From CALWOS01 sp963595735 (lineage in GTDB: Bacteria > Bacillota > Clostridia > Oscillospirales > Oscillospiraceae): DNA of 64,000 nucleotides. The stretch lies in assembly GCA_963595735.1 (NCBI GenBank), contig CAVBJJ010000004.1, forward strand, positions 1 to 64,000. Direction: 5' to 3'. The notes under the pieces are model-generated. The model had not been told where the DNA came from. It saw nothing but the letters and a program-made list of their open reading frames with translations, and ran no database searches. Every line of letters starts with the position of its first letter. The stretch's first letter is position 1. The translations under genes were made by a program, and so were the position numbers. This document shows, piece by piece, positions 33,755 through 44,200 of this stretch.

Positions 33755-35236
33755 ATGAACCTGTACTTGTATGGACACGAATATAAATACGCCGCCGAGC
33801 AGGTGCTGCTGACCCAATTCCCCCAGGAGCGCCCCCTGTACCCCGAGGGAAAGCCTACCGGAAACCGGGCGGAGCTGCGCCTGTCCCGGGGCGCCCACTG
33901 GGTCACCGCCACCTGCCGGCTGGTGATCGACAACAAAATCTGGAACGGCTGCGCCCGGGTGCAAACGGCGGAGCTGACCGATGCGCTGGTCTCCGACCGT
34001 TTGTGCCAGCGGGCGGTCAAGCTGGCCTTTTACCGTGCCTGCGTCTGCCGCAGCGGCGTTCGCCCCCCCTGGGGCGCGCTGACGGGCATTCGCCCCACCA
34101 AGCTGCTGACCAATCTGCTGGACGACGGGCTTTCCGAGCCTGCCGCCCTGGACGCCTTTATGACGCGCTATGATGTCAGCCGTCCCCGGGCGGAGCTGTG
34201 CCTGGATTCCGCCAGAGCCTCCCGGACGGCGGCGCACTCCCTTGCGCCAAAGGACATCTGCCTGTATGTGGGCATTCCCTTTTGCCCCACCCGCTGCGCC
34301 TATTGCAGCTTTGTCAGCCAATCCGTGGAAAAAAGCATGAAGCTGCTGCCCCCCTTTCTGGAGGCGCTGGAGCAGGAAATCGCCGCCACCGCCGCGGTGG
34401 TAAAGCAGCTGGGGCTGCGGGTGGTCTCCCTGTACATGGGCGGCGGTACCCCGACCACCCTTTCCCCGGAGCAGCTGGATCGGCTGTGCGCCGTGCTGGC
34501 GCAGGAGTTTGACCTCTCCGGTCTGCGGGATTACTCCGTGGAGGCCGGCAGACCGGACACCATCACCCGGGAAAAGCTGGCGGTGCTGCGTGCCCACGGC
34601 GTGAACCGGATCAGCGTCAACCCCCAGACCATGGAGGATGGCGTGCTGGAGACCATCGGCCGCCGCCACAGCGCCCGGGATGTGCTGGACGCGCTGGCGC
34701 TGGTGCGGGAGCATCCCGGCTCTGCGGTGAACATGGATCTGATCGCCGGTCTGCCCGGGGACAGCCCCGCGGGCTTTTCCCGCACGCTGGATCAGGTGCT
34801 GGCATTGGATGTGGAAAATATCACGGTACACACCCTGAGCCTGAAAAAGGGAACCCGGCTGACGCTGGAGCAGATCCCCATCCCGGACGCCAGGGCTGTG
34901 GGCGAAATGCTTGCCGAGGCCAACCGGCGGTTGGCTGGCGCGGCTTACCGGCCCTATTACCTCTACCGCCAGAAGTTCATGTCCGGCGGCTTTGAGAATG
35001 TGGGCTGGAGCAAGCCGGGGCATGATAATCTATATAACATCTGCATTATGGAAGAGCTTTGCTCCATTCTGGCCATGGGCGGCGGGGGCAGCACCAAGCT
35101 GGTGGATCCCACAAAGGGACGCATCGAGCGGCTGTTCGCGCCCAAGTACCCGCTGGAATATATCCAGCGTATCGACCGGGTGCAAGGCGATAAAATCAAG
35201 ATCAAGGAGTTTTACGATGGCTTATCAATTATCTGA
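33755..35236 (+). CDS. hemZ: Coproporphyrinogen III dehydrogenase HemZ (radical SAM)
   Basis: A 493-residue radical SAM protein of the HemZ family. The first ~165 residues are the HemZ-specific N-terminal region (GALTGIRPTKL); the SAM core follows with PFCPTRCAYCSF (cluster Cys of CxxxCxxC) and GGGTPTTLSPEQ. HemZ is linked to oxygen-independent conversion of coproporphyrinogen III to protoporphyrinogen IX, although no other haem genes are in the window. The ATG follows CGTATCGGAGCATCCCTT. Its last 20 bases overlap the next gene. A HemW-type paralogue is at 47957-49237. Confidence 0.92.
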   Translation: MNLYLYGHEYKYAAEQVLLTQFPQERPLYPEGKPTGNRAELRLSRGAHWVTATCRLVIDNKIWNGCARVQTAELTDALVSDRLCQRAVKLAFYRACVCRSGVRPPWGALTGIRPTKLLTNLLDDGLSEPAALDAFMTRYDVSRPRAELCLDSARASRTAAHSLAPKDICLYVGIPFCPTRCAYCSFVSQSVEKSMKLLPPFLEALEQEIAATAAVVKQLGLRVVSLYMGGGTPTTLSPEQLDRLCAVLAQEFDLSGLRDYSVEAGRPDTITREKLAVLRAHGVNRISVNPQTMEDGVLETIGRRHSARDVLDALALVREHPGSAVNMDLIAGLPGDSPAGFSRTLDQVLALDVENITVHTLSLKKGTRLTLEQIPIPDARAVGEMLAEANRRLAGAAYRPYYLYRQKFMSGGFENVGWSKPGHDNLYNICIMEELCSILAMGGGGSTKLVDPTKGRIERLFAPKYPLEYIQRIDRVQGDKIKIKEFYDGLSII

Positions 35237-36152
35237 GATCAACCATAAGATCCAGTCTGACCCCGTGGCCTTTCTGGAGGAAAGTGACGCTGCCTTTCAG
35301 GAAAAAATCAACAAAACCGCCGACCGCATCCTGCAGCACCGGCAGCACAGCCCCATCGTGCTGCTCAGCGGCCCCTCCGGCAGCGGCAAGACCACCTCTG
35401 CCATGAAGCTGCGGGACGCGTTGGAGCAGCGGGGCGTTCGCTCCCACAGCATCGCCATGGACGACTATTTCCAGACGGTCGATCCCCGCACCTCCCCCCG
35501 CACGCCGGAGGGGGAAATTGACCTGGAATCCCCCCTCTGCCTGGATATCCAACTGCTGGAGGAGCATTTCCAGATGCTGGAAGCGGGCGAGACGATCCTG
35601 GTTCCCAAATATGAATTCTCCCGCCAGATGCGGGTCGTGCAGCCCACCCGCCGCCTGCATCTGGGCAAGGATGAGATCGTCATTTTCGAGGGCATCCACG
35701 CCCTTAACGACATGATCACCGACCGCGCCGGCGATGCGTTCAAGCTATTTGTCAGCGCCAAGAGCGAGATCAAGGACGGCGACCAACTGTTGGTTCCCGC
35801 CCACTGGGTACGCCTGATGCGCCGCACAGTGCGGGATTACCTGTTCCGCGGCGCGGACGCCGCCCAGACCATGGCCATGTGGCCCAATGTGCGCCGGGGT
35901 GAGCGGAAGTATATCACCCCCTTTAAGCACAAGGCCGACCTGACCCTGGACACCACACACCCTTACGAGGTCAGCGTACTGTGCAACCGTGCCGCCCAGC
36001 TGTTTCCCGGCATCAACACGGACAACGAGCACTACGAGGAAGTCCACGATATGCTCCGGGTTCTGGGACAGTTTTTGCCCATCGACCACCATCTTGTCCG
36101 CCCGGACGCCCTGCTGCGGGAGTTCATCGGCGGCGGCATTTACGAGTACTGA
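35217..36152 (+). CDS. Uridine-kinase-like nucleoside kinase
   Basis: A 311-residue P-loop kinase: Walker A GPSGSGKTTS (~49-58), DDYFQTVDPRTSPRTP lid-type region, IVIFEGIHALND, and the RTVRDYLFRG / TMAMWPNVRRGE blocks typical of Clostridial uridine kinase-like proteins (longer than classic Udk). It would phosphorylate a nucleoside or similar small molecule with ATP or GTP. The ATG at 35217 follows AAGGAGTTTACG; an upstream in-frame start would run through hemZ and is rejected. It overlaps hemZ by 20 bases and its TGA shares one base with the next ATG, so the three are coupled. Confidence 0.88.
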   Translation: MAYQLSEINHKIQSDPVAFLEESDAAFQEKINKTADRILQHRQHSPIVLLSGPSGSGKTTSAMKLRDALEQRGVRSHSIAMDDYFQTVDPRTSPRTPEGEIDLESPLCLDIQLLEEHFQMLEAGETILVPKYEFSRQMRVVQPTRRLHLGKDEIVIFEGIHALNDMITDRAGDAFKLFVSAKSEIKDGDQLLVPAHWVRLMRRTVRDYLFRGADAAQTMAMWPNVRRGERKYITPFKHKADLTLDTTHPYEVSVLCNRAAQLFPGINTDNEHYEEVHDMLRVLGQFLPIDHHLVRPDALLREFIGGGIYEY

Positions 36153-36718
36153 TGCTCCACGCCATTCAGGCCTTTGACGCCCACCTGCTTCTGTTTTTGC
36201 AGGCGCAGCTGCACTCCGGCGGCATGACCGCGCTGATGCGGGTCATCACGGCGCTGGGCAACGGCGGGGCGCTTTGGCTGGTTCTGGCGGCGCTGTTGCT
36301 GCTGCGGCGGAAAACCCGCCGTGGCGCGGTGTTTCTGGTGCTGTGCCTGCTCTGCGCCACGGTGATTGGCAGCGTGGTTCTCAAGCATCTTGTGCTGCGG
36401 CCGCGCCCCTATACGGTGCTGGAGCAGCTGATTTTGCTCATCCCGCCGGAGCACACCACCAGCTTCCCCTCCGGCCACAGCTGTTCCAGCGTGGCCAGTG
36501 CGCTGGCGCTGACGCTGGTGTTCGGCAAAAAGGGCGCCTGGGCCTTTCTGCCCGCCGGGCTGATCGCTTTCAGCCGCCTGTATGTGGGTGTACACTATCC
36601 CACGGATGTTCTCTGCGGCGCGGCGCTGGGGGCTGTGACCACGCTGGTGCTGTATCGTCTGCTGTGGCCGCGCCTTGCGGGAATCGGCAAAAATAACGCA
36701 AAAAACACCGCAGCCTGA
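36152..36718 (+). CDS. PAP2-family membrane phosphatase
   Basis: A 188-residue integral membrane protein with about five to six helices. It carries all three PAP2 phosphatase motifs: KHLVLRPRP, PSGHS, and SRLYVGVHYPTD. Likely substrates are undecaprenyl pyrophosphate or phosphatidylglycerol phosphate on the outer face of the membrane. The start overlaps the stop of the kinase gene by one base (TGATG), with no separate ribosome site, which suggests reinitiation. A terminator overlaps its last codons. Confidence 0.9.
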   Translation: MLHAIQAFDAHLLLFLQAQLHSGGMTALMRVITALGNGGALWLVLAALLLLRRKTRRGAVFLVLCLLCATVIGSVVLKHLVLRPRPYTVLEQLILLIPPEHTTSFPSGHSCSSVASALALTLVFGKKGAWAFLPAGLIAFSRLYVGVHYPTDVLCGAALGAVTTLVLYRLLWPRLAGIGKNNAKNTAA

Positions 36719-36732
36719 AAGCTGCGGTGTTT
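36703..36732. terminator. Intrinsic terminator between PAP2 and mntP genes
   Basis: A perfect 12-bp stem (AAACACCGCAGC / GCTGCGGTGTTT) with a 6-base loop, followed by CTTCTTCG. The left arm lies inside the end of the PAP2 coding region. It also suits the convergent mntP gene. Confidence 0.85.
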
Positions 36733-36772
36733 CTTCTTCGTTCCCTTTTCGCTCCCTTACAGGAGCAGCGTC

Positions 36773-37333
36773 TTACATCAGCCCCTGGATCAACAGTTTG
36801 ACGCCAATCCCCAGCAGGATGCAACCGCCCAGAATTTCGGCGACCTTGCCCTTGATGCCGGGGATCCGGCTTCCGGCCATGCCGCCGATGGTACATACGC
36901 AAAAGGTGACGATACCGATCACAAGACATGAGGGGATCAGGGAGACATCCTCCATGAACGCAAAACTCACACCAACGGCAAGGGCGTCGATGCTGGTGGC
37001 AACGGCCAGCGCCAGCATCTTGGAGGGCGAGAGATCCACCACGGTTTCCTCCTCTTCCTCCTCCGATTTCTTACATGCCTCCACGATCATGCGGATGCCG
37101 ATAAAGGCCAGCAGGCCGCAGCTGATATAGGGACCGAAGCGGCTGATATATCCGCTGACTGTTCCCGCCAGAAAACATCCCAGCAGGGGCATCAGGAACT
37201 GGAACGCGCCAAAGTACAGGCTCATGGTCAGGGCGTGGCGCAGCCGAAAATCCCGGTTTGCCAGACCATAGCTGATGCTGATGGCAAAGGCGTCCATGGC
37301 CAGGCTCAGGCCGATGAGTACAATTGAGATCAT
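36773..37333 (-). CDS. mntP: Manganese efflux pump MntP
   Basis: A 186-residue membrane protein with six helices in two repeats, each with the LAMDAFAIS / ATSIDALAVGVS pattern (conserved Asp) characteristic of MntP, which exports Mn2+. An acidic loop of seven Glu (EEEEEE region) lies between the halves. The ATG follows AAAGGAGAAAATGATTTT. It is divergent from tadA with only 34 bases between the two start codons; no yybP-ykoY riboswitch fits in that space. Confidence 0.93.
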   Translation of the reverse strand: MISIVLIGLSLAMDAFAISISYGLANRDFRLRHALTMSLYFGAFQFLMPLLGCFLAGTVSGYISRFGPYISCGLLAFIGIRMIVEACKKSEEEEEETVVDLSPSKMLALAVATSIDALAVGVSFAFMEDVSLIPSCLVIGIVTFCVCTIGGMAGSRIPGIKGKVAEILGGCILLGIGVKLLIQGLM

Positions 37334-37367
37334 AAAATCATTTTCTCCTTTTATCGAGGTAAACAGT

Positions 37368-37865
37368 ATGTTGGAACAGGAATACTATATGCGCATGGCG
37401 CTGCAATTGGCGCAGCAGGCCGGCCAGGCCGGGGATGTCCCCGTGGGCTGCGTGATCGTAGACGGCAGCGGCAGGGTCATCGGCCGGGGCAAAAACCGCC
37501 GGGAGGAGACCCGCTCCGCCGCCGCCCACGCGGAGATGGCGGCCATCCACATGGCCTGCACCGCCCGGGGAGACTGGCGGCTGGATGACTGCACGCTGTT
37601 CGTTACGCTGGAGCCATGCCCCATGTGCGCCGGCGCCATGATCAACGCCCGGCTGGGAACGCTGGTCTACGGCGCAAAGGAGCCGTTGACCGGCTCCTGC
37701 TGCAGTATTCTGGATCTGTTTTCCGAGCGCTATCCCGGCCACACCGCCGTCTATGCCGGGGTGCTGGCAGAGGAGAGCCGCGCCCTGCTCCAGGCGTTTT
37801 TCACCGCCAAGCGGGAGGAAAACGCCATAAAAAAACCGCTGCGTGCAGAAGCGCAGCAGTTTTAA
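37368..37865 (+). CDS. tadA: tRNA-specific adenosine deaminase
   Basis: A 165-residue enzyme converting A34 to inosine in tRNA-Arg(ACG). The zinc-binding HAEMAAI (H54, E56) and PCPMCAGAM (C84, C87) motifs are intact. The ATG at 37368 follows ATCGAGGTAAACAGT; the in-frame upstream extension lies in the opposite mntP gene and is rejected. Its C-terminus ends in a terminator shared with the convergent phosphoribosyltransferase gene. Confidence 0.94.
   Translation: MLEQEYYMRMALQLAQQAGQAGDVPVGCVIVDGSGRVIGRGKNRREETRSAAAHAEMAAIHMACTARGDWRLDDCTLFVTLEPCPMCAGAMINARLGTLVYGAKEPLTGSCCSILDLFSERYPGHTAVYAGVLAEESRALLQAFFTAKREENAIKKPLRAEAQQF
37832..37863. terminator. Terminator overlapping the 3' end of tadA
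   Basis: A 12-bp stem with one mismatch (AAAACCGCTGCG / CGCAGCAGTTTT) and an 8-base loop, mostly inside the last tadA codons. A- and T-rich flanks on both sides suit the two convergent genes, which are 10 bases apart. Confidence 0.7.
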
Positions 37866-37875
37866 GAGGGCGGCT

Positions 37876-38430
37876 TTATTCCTTTGGCGTGCCGTCCGCG
37901 TTGAACAGGGGCAGATAGCCCAGCACGGTGATATCCTTGCGGTCGATGGCGTCGCCCTCAGCCAGAATGGCCATTTTGCCAACGATCTCTGCGCCGGCCT
38001 TGGCCATCAGCTTTTCCATGGCCTCCAGGGACTCGCCGGTGGAGATCACATCGTCCAGCACCAGCACCCGTTTTCCCTTGAGCATGGCCGCGTCCTGGGC
38101 ATCCATGACCAGACGCTGCACCCGCTGGGTGGTGATGGAACGCACCTCCACGGAGAATGTGCCCTGCATATAGGCCTTTTCGCCCTTGCGCACCAGGAAG
38201 TATTTCTCCGCCTTGCTCTGGCGCGCCATCTCGTAGATCAAGGGAATGCTTTTGGCCTCCGGCGCGATCATGTAGTCATACTCCGGCGCCAGCTTGAGCA
38301 GCTCCCGGGCGGCGTGGATGGTCAATTCCACATCGCCGAAAATCACGAAAGCGCCAATATAAGTATCCGGGGAAATCGGACAGAGGGGCAGCTCCCGTTT
38401 CAGGCCTGCAATATCAATTTCATAAGTCAT
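37876..38430 (-). CDS. Purine-type phosphoribosyltransferase (adenine PRTase-like)
   Basis: A 184-residue cytoplasmic type I phosphoribosyltransferase. The PRPP motif VLVLDDVISTGES (~123-135) is clear. The fold is closest to adenine phosphoribosyltransferase or xanthine/PurR-like relatives (YDYMIAPEAKSIPLIYEMA, FLVRKGEKAY). It would salvage a purine base using PRPP. The ATG at 38430 follows TGGGAGGATCATCC. It is the last gene after cinA on the same strand, 83 bases apart. The exact base is not fixed by the sequence. Confidence 0.82.
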   Translation of the reverse strand: MTYEIDIAGLKRELPLCPISPDTYIGAFVIFGDVELTIHAARELLKLAPEYDYMIAPEAKSIPLIYEMARQSKAEKYFLVRKGEKAYMQGTFSVEVRSITTQRVQRLVMDAQDAAMLKGKRVLVLDDVISTGESLEAMEKLMAKAGAEIVGKMAILAEGDAIDRKDITVLGYLPLFNADGTPKE

Positions 38431-38513
38431 GGATGATCCTCCCATCGGCCGCCGCAGCGGCCGTATTTTTTTATCTCTTTTCGCAAAAAACGATCTTATG
38501 TTCCCGCACTGTA

Positions 38514-39734
38514 TCAGGCTTTGAGCACCATGTCAAAGGCGTTGTGTTCCGCCAGCAGACGCACCCGGCTTCTGTCGCCGGTCAGGTGCAGCTCCCGGAC
38601 GGTCACGCCGTCCGCAGTGGCCAGCCCCACAAAAACCGTGCCCACGGGGTGTACCCCGTCGCCGCCCGGTCCGGCCAGCCCGGTAATGCCAAGGCCATAG
38701 TCCGACCCCAGCTTTTCCCGCACATGCTGCGCCAGCAGCGCCGCCACCTCCCGGCTGACCGCGCCCTTTTCCTCCAGCACCTGGGCGGGAATGTCCAGCA
38801 GCGTTTGCTTGGCGGCATTGGTATACACCGTCACGCCGCCCAAAAACACCGCCGAAGCCCCGGCCAGCGCCGTCAGCCGCTTTGCCACACCGCCGCCGGT
38901 GCAGCTTTCCGCCGCGGTAAGGGTCTTGCCCTCCCGCTGCAATTTGTGCAAAACGGCCTCCTCCAGACTTTCCACATCCACGCCGTAGATCAGATCGCCC
39001 AGCTCCGCTTTTACCTGCACCAGCACCGGCGCCATCAGGGCTTCCGCCTCCTCCGGGCTGTGGGCCTTCGCCGTCAGCCGCAGGAACATTTCCCCCTCCT
39101 TGGCGTAGGGCGCCAGCGTGGGGTTGTGCAGCCGGTTCATCAGATCCCGCAGGCGGTATTCTACCGCGCTTTCTCCCTCGCCAAACACCCGCAGATTGTG
39201 GGTGAATATCTTTTCATCCGAAAGGTTCTGGAGATAGGGCATGGCGCAGTGGCGGAACATGGCGTTGCACTCCCGGGGCGGGCCTGGCAGCATCACACAG
39301 CGCACCCCCTCCACCAGAAACGCGCAGCCGGGGGCGGTGCCCCAGTCGTTCTGGAACACTGTGCTTCCGGCGGGCAGATAGGCCTGCTGCAAATTGTTCT
39401 CCGTCATGACCTTTCCCTTCTGCCGGAAATACTCCCGCATCCGGTCGGCGGCCTCTTGATTGAACTCCAGCGTCAGCCCAAAGGCCTCCGCCAGCACCTG
39501 CTTGGTCAGGTCATCGCAGGTGGGTCCCAGTCCGCCGGTGGTCAGGATCAAATCCGCCCGCTCCCGGGCGACCGCCACTACCTGGCGCAGGCGCTGAGGA
39601 TTATCCCCCACCACCGTGTGCCAGAACACATCAATGCCCAGCTCGCTCAGCCCAACGGAAATATCCCGGGCGTCGGTGTTGACGATGTTGCCCAAAAGCA
39701 GCTCGGTTCCCACCGAGATGATCTCAGCCCGCAT
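38514..39734 (-). CDS. cinA: CinA-family competence/damage-inducible protein (nicotinamide-nucleotide amidase type)
   Basis: A 406-residue two-domain protein: an N-terminal MoaB/MogA-like fold (IISVGTELLLGNIVNTD, TTGGLGPTCDD, LPGPPRE), also known as COG1058 and linked to ADP-ribose pyrophosphatase activity, and a C-terminal CinA domain (AESCTGGGVAKRLT, GVTVYTNAAKQ, GITGLAGPGG) with nicotinamide-mononucleotide deamidase activity in characterised relatives. It recycles pyridine nucleotides. The ATG at 39734 follows AAGGAGGGCTGTGCA and lies 17 bases past the lepA stop, so it is in the lepA operon. Confidence 0.93.
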   Translation of the reverse strand: MRAEIISVGTELLLGNIVNTDARDISVGLSELGIDVFWHTVVGDNPQRLRQVVAVARERADLILTTGGLGPTCDDLTKQVLAEAFGLTLEFNQEAADRMREYFRQKGKVMTENNLQQAYLPAGSTVFQNDWGTAPGCAFLVEGVRCVMLPGPPRECNAMFRHCAMPYLQNLSDEKIFTHNLRVFGEGESAVEYRLRDLMNRLHNPTLAPYAKEGEMFLRLTAKAHSPEEAEALMAPVLVQVKAELGDLIYGVDVESLEEAVLHKLQREGKTLTAAESCTGGGVAKRLTALAGASAVFLGGVTVYTNAAKQTLLDIPAQVLEEKGAVSREVAALLAQHVREKLGSDYGLGITGLAGPGGDGVHPVGTVFVGLATADGVTVRELHLTGDRSRVRLLAEHNAFDMVLKA

Positions 39735-39750
39735 TGCACAGCCCTCCTTT

Positions 39751-41556
<1,806 letters not shown>

Positions 41557-41564
41557 TGTGTTCT

Positions 41565-41882
41565 TTACTCCTTTTGTCCCTGGGCGGCACGCTCCGCCGT
41601 TTGGGCAAGTTCCCGCAGCTGACCGGCGATCTGCTCCAGCGCCAAGCTGGCCGTGTCCGGCTTCTGCTCCTCCTCACTGCGTCCCAGCAGGTAGTCCGCC
41701 GTGACTTGAAAATAATCGCAGGCTCGGCAGAGGAAAGCCAAGCCCGGTTCCCGCGCTCCGTTTTCATAATGGGACAGCAGAGCCTGGCTGATGTGCAGAT
41801 CTCCTGCCGCCTTGCGCTGACTCAATCCCTTTTTGCGCCGCAGTTCCGCCATTCTCTGGGGAAATTCTTTTTCTGCGCTCAT
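41565..41882 (-). CDS. XRE-family helix-turn-helix regulator
   Basis: A 105-residue DNA-binding protein. Residues ~8-65 form a Cro/C1-type HTH (MAELRRKKGLSQRKAAGDL, ISQALLSHYENGAREP, YFQVTADYLLG). The C-terminal ~40 residues are helical and Gln/Glu/Ala-rich, a likely dimerisation segment. The ATG follows CAGGAGGAAAGAA. It heads the operon with lepA and cinA. An inverted repeat covering its own -10 box suggests autorepression. No phage genes are nearby. Confidence 0.88.
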   Translation of the reverse strand: MSAEKEFPQRMAELRRKKGLSQRKAAGDLHISQALLSHYENGAREPGLAFLCRACDYFQVTADYLLGRSEEEQKPDTASLALEQIAGQLRELAQTAERAAQGQKE

Positions 41883-41918
41883 TTCTTTCCTCCTGAAAGA
41901 TGCAAAGGTAATGATTAC

Positions 41919-41958
41919 ATACAGTATATATTATATCTGTATTCCCCCGCTTTGTAAA
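41919..41958 (-). promoter_or_regulatory. Promoter and probable auto-operator of the XRE-lepA-cinA operon
   Basis: On the minus strand TTTACA (41953-41958), a 17-base spacer and a perfect TATAAT (41930-41935). An inverted repeat ATACAG-N12-CTGTAT (41919-41924 with 41937-41942) straddles the -10 element. This is the layout expected for a repressor site, most simply for the XRE protein encoded just downstream. Confidence 0.65.
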
Positions 41959-42014
41959 TATCTTCCCCGGCAAAAATTTTGCTTTTTCCTCCCCTGTAAA
42001 ATTTTAACAGAATC

Positions 42015-42043
42015 TTTACATTTTCCACCCGATATGCTATTGT
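42015..42043 (+). promoter_or_regulatory. Promoter of the DUF6273 protein gene
   Basis: TTTACA (42015-42020), a 17-base spacer and TATTGT (42038-42043), 90 bases before the ATG. Confidence 0.5.
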
Positions 42044-42132
42044 TTACTGGATACAATACGCTTTCTTCCTCTTGCAGACGGAATTGCCTATGCGGGGAGA
42101 TCACGCCACAAAAACCGGAGAAGGAGGACAAA

Positions 42133-42756
42133 ATGACAAAAAACATCGGCGACGAAGTCCTGTTCGGCGCATATAAACAGGGAGCCGATCCCGACAGTGA
42201 GAAAACGGCAATCGAATGGCTGGTTTTGGATAAAAAGGACGACAAGCTCCTGGTCATCAGCAAATATGTGCTGGATTGCCTGAAATACCACAATTCCTTT
42301 GCGGATATCACCTGGGAAAAATGCTCTCTGCGCAAATGGCTCAACGACAGCTTCCTGAACGAAGCCTTCACACCGGCGGAACAGGAAAAAATCCAGACCA
42401 CCACCGTTTCGACCGAGGAAAACCCCTGGTATATCACAGATCCCGGCAAAGACACCACGGACAAGGTGTTCCTGCTCAGCATTGCGGAAGCGGAAAAATA
42501 TTTCTCCTCTGTGGAGGAAAGAAAATGCCTGCCCACCGCCTATGCCATCGCCCGGGGCACATTTACCAGCAACCGGCACAAATCCGACGGCAAGCCCACC
42601 TGTTGGTGGTGGCTGCGCTCCCCCGGCGACCGGCAGTACTTTGCCTCCACCATTCTCCTGGGCGGCTCCATCAACTACGACGGCTGTCTGGTCAGCAACA
42701 CCCACGATGGCGTTCGCCCGGCCATGTGGATCGACAGCGTCGGCGTGGAGGGATAA
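42133..42756 (+). CDS. DUF6273-type protein, no export signal
   Basis: A 207-residue protein matching the DUF6273 pattern: EVLFGAYKQ start, IEWLVLDKK, SLRKWLNDSFLNEAFT, and the ending WWWLRSPGDRQYFAS ... VSNTHDGVRPAMWI. This domain is common in Clostridial surface proteins, where it follows a signal peptide or accompanies other domains. Here it stands alone with no signal peptide or anchor, so it may act inside the cell. Function unknown. The ATG at 42133 follows AAGGAGGACAAA; a longer in-frame version through the upstream promoter is rejected. Confidence 0.78.
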   Translation: MTKNIGDEVLFGAYKQGADPDSEKTAIEWLVLDKKDDKLLVISKYVLDCLKYHNSFADITWEKCSLRKWLNDSFLNEAFTPAEQEKIQTTTVSTEENPWYITDPGKDTTDKVFLLSIAEAEKYFSSVEERKCLPTAYAIARGTFTSNRHKSDGKPTCWWWLRSPGDRQYFASTILLGGSINYDGCLVSNTHDGVRPAMWIDSVGVEG

Positions 42757-42798
42757 ACAACAGCACACGATCGGCTTTCTTTTTCATTGCAATTTCCG

Positions 42799-42816
42799 GC
42801 AGGTTACAGCGCCTGC
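42799..42816 (+). terminator. Possible weak terminator after the DUF6273 gene
   Basis: A 5-bp stem GCAGG / CCTGC with an 8-base loop, directly followed by TTTTTCC. Short stem, so low confidence. The rest of 42757-43017 holds only the pta promoter. Confidence 0.35.
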
Positions 42817-42953
42817 TTTTTCCTGCCCAGCAAAACCCTGGAAATCCTAGGATTTTTTCGCTTACTCTCCGCCCATGCACGCCGTCCCGGTCTTTTCCCG
42901 GCAAACTTATCCCATGATGGCAGGGTATCCCTCCGCAAACTTCCCCTTGTCTC

Positions 42954-42981
42954 TTGACTTTTTTCCCATTTGTGCTAAAGT
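42954..42981 (+). promoter_or_regulatory. Promoter of pta
   Basis: TTGACT (42954-42959), a 16-base spacer and an extended -10 TG-C-TAAAGT (core 42976-42981), 36 bases before the ATG. Confidence 0.6.
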
Positions 42982-43017
42982 TAAAATACTCATATTAAAA
43001 TATCGGAGGAGATCACC

Positions 43018-44031
43018 ATGTTCGATAAACTGACCGCAACTCTCAAGACCAGCCCCAAGACCATCGTCTTTACCGAGGGTACCGACGCCCGCATCCTGAG
43101 CGCCACCGAGCGTCTGCTCAAGGAAAAGCTGATGGGCGTTGTCCTCATCGGCGGTGTGGACGAGGTCAAGGCCGCTGCCGCCAAGGACGGCTTCTGCATT
43201 GACGGCGCCCAGATCATCGACCCCGCCACCTATCCGGAAATGGACGCTATGGTGGACGCCATGGTCGAGCTGCGCAAGGGCAAAATGTCCGCGGACGACT
43301 GCCGCGCCGCACTGGCCAAGGGCAACTACTTCGGCACCATGCTGGTGAAAATGGACAAGGCCGACTGCCTGCTGGGCGGCGCCACCTACTCCACCGCGGA
43401 CACCGTTCGTCCCGCCCTGCAGCTGATCAAGACCAAGCCCGGTGCCCATCTGGTCTCCTCCTGCTTCATCCTCACCCGCGAGACCGGTGACGAGAACCTG
43501 CGCACCATCTGCATGGGTGACTGCGCCATCAACCTGGACTACCAGGACACCCTGGACAAGGAGGGCAATGTGAAGTTCTCCGGCGCCCAGAAGCTGGCGG
43601 AGGTCGCCATCGAGTCCGCCAAGTGCGCCAAGATTTTCGGCATCGACCCCAAGGTCGCCATGCTCAGCTTCTCCACCAAGGGCTCCGGCAAGGGCGGCAC
43701 CGTTGCCCTGTCTGCCGAGGCCACCAAGATCGCCAAGGAGCTGGATCCCAGCCTGGCGATCGACGGCGAAATGCAGTTCGACGCTGCGGTTTCTCCCACG
43801 GTCGGTCAGCTGAAGTTCCCCGGCTCTCCCGTGGCCGGCTATGCCAACACCTTCATCTTCCCCCTGATCGAGGCCGGCAACATCGGCTACAAGATCGCCC
43901 AGCGTCTGGGTGGCTATGACGCTTATGGTCCTATCCTGCTGGGTCTGAACGCCCCCATCAACGACCTCAGCCGCGGCTGCAACGCCGACGAGGTCTACAA
44001 AATGGCCATCATCACCTGCGCCCTGGCCTAA
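43018..44031 (+). CDS. pta: Phosphate acetyltransferase
   Basis: A 337-residue cytoplasmic enzyme converting acetyl-CoA and phosphate to acetyl phosphate, the first step of acetate and ATP formation. It is the short PTA form without the DRTGG/N-terminal domains. Signatures: TEGTDARIL, LGGATYSTADTVRPALQLI, SCFIL, MLSFSTKGSGKGG, DGEMQFDAAVSP, and the C-terminal LLGLNAPINDLSRGC. The codon use is strongly biased to a few C- and G-ending codons, which suggests high expression. The ATG follows ATCGGAGGAGATCACC. Acetate kinase is not adjacent, unlike in many Clostridia. Confidence 0.95.
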   Translation: MFDKLTATLKTSPKTIVFTEGTDARILSATERLLKEKLMGVVLIGGVDEVKAAAAKDGFCIDGAQIIDPATYPEMDAMVDAMVELRKGKMSADDCRAALAKGNYFGTMLVKMDKADCLLGGATYSTADTVRPALQLIKTKPGAHLVSSCFILTRETGDENLRTICMGDCAINLDYQDTLDKEGNVKFSGAQKLAEVAIESAKCAKIFGIDPKVAMLSFSTKGSGKGGTVALSAEATKIAKELDPSLAIDGEMQFDAAVSPTVGQLKFPGSPVAGYANTFIFPLIEAGNIGYKIAQRLGGYDAYGPILLGLNAPINDLSRGCNADEVYKMAIITCALA

Positions 44032-44058
44032 GGCAAAAACAAAGCTTCAAAATTTTCT

Positions 44059-44087
44059 CCCCGGCTGCCGGAATTCGGCAGCCGGGG
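44059..44087 (+). terminator. Intrinsic terminator of pta
   Basis: A perfect 12-bp stem (CCCCGGCTGCCG / CGGCAGCCGGGG) with loop GAATT, then ATTTTATT, 27 bases after the stop. Confidence 0.9.
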
Positions 44088-44118
44088 ATTTTATTCACCG
44101 AATAATCCCTCCAACCGC

Positions 44119-44166
44119 AAAACACCCACCGATGCCGCTGTTTGCCTTTGCACCGGTGGGTGTTTT
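44119..44166 (-). terminator. Intrinsic terminator of metG
   Basis: A perfect 13-bp stem (AAAACACCCACCG / CGGTGGGTGTTTT) with a 22-base loop, 34 bases past the metG stop. The right arm ends in TTTT for both directions. Confidence 0.82.
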
Positions 44167-44200
44167 CTCTATTTTCTCGGCTGCGCCGGGGCAAAAGCCC

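Noticed and set aside
38447..38463. Short GC hairpin followed by a T-run between cinA and the phosphoribosyltransferase gene
   Set aside because: The T-run is on the plus strand, where no gene reads toward it. On the transcribed minus strand the T-rich side comes first, so it would not terminate.
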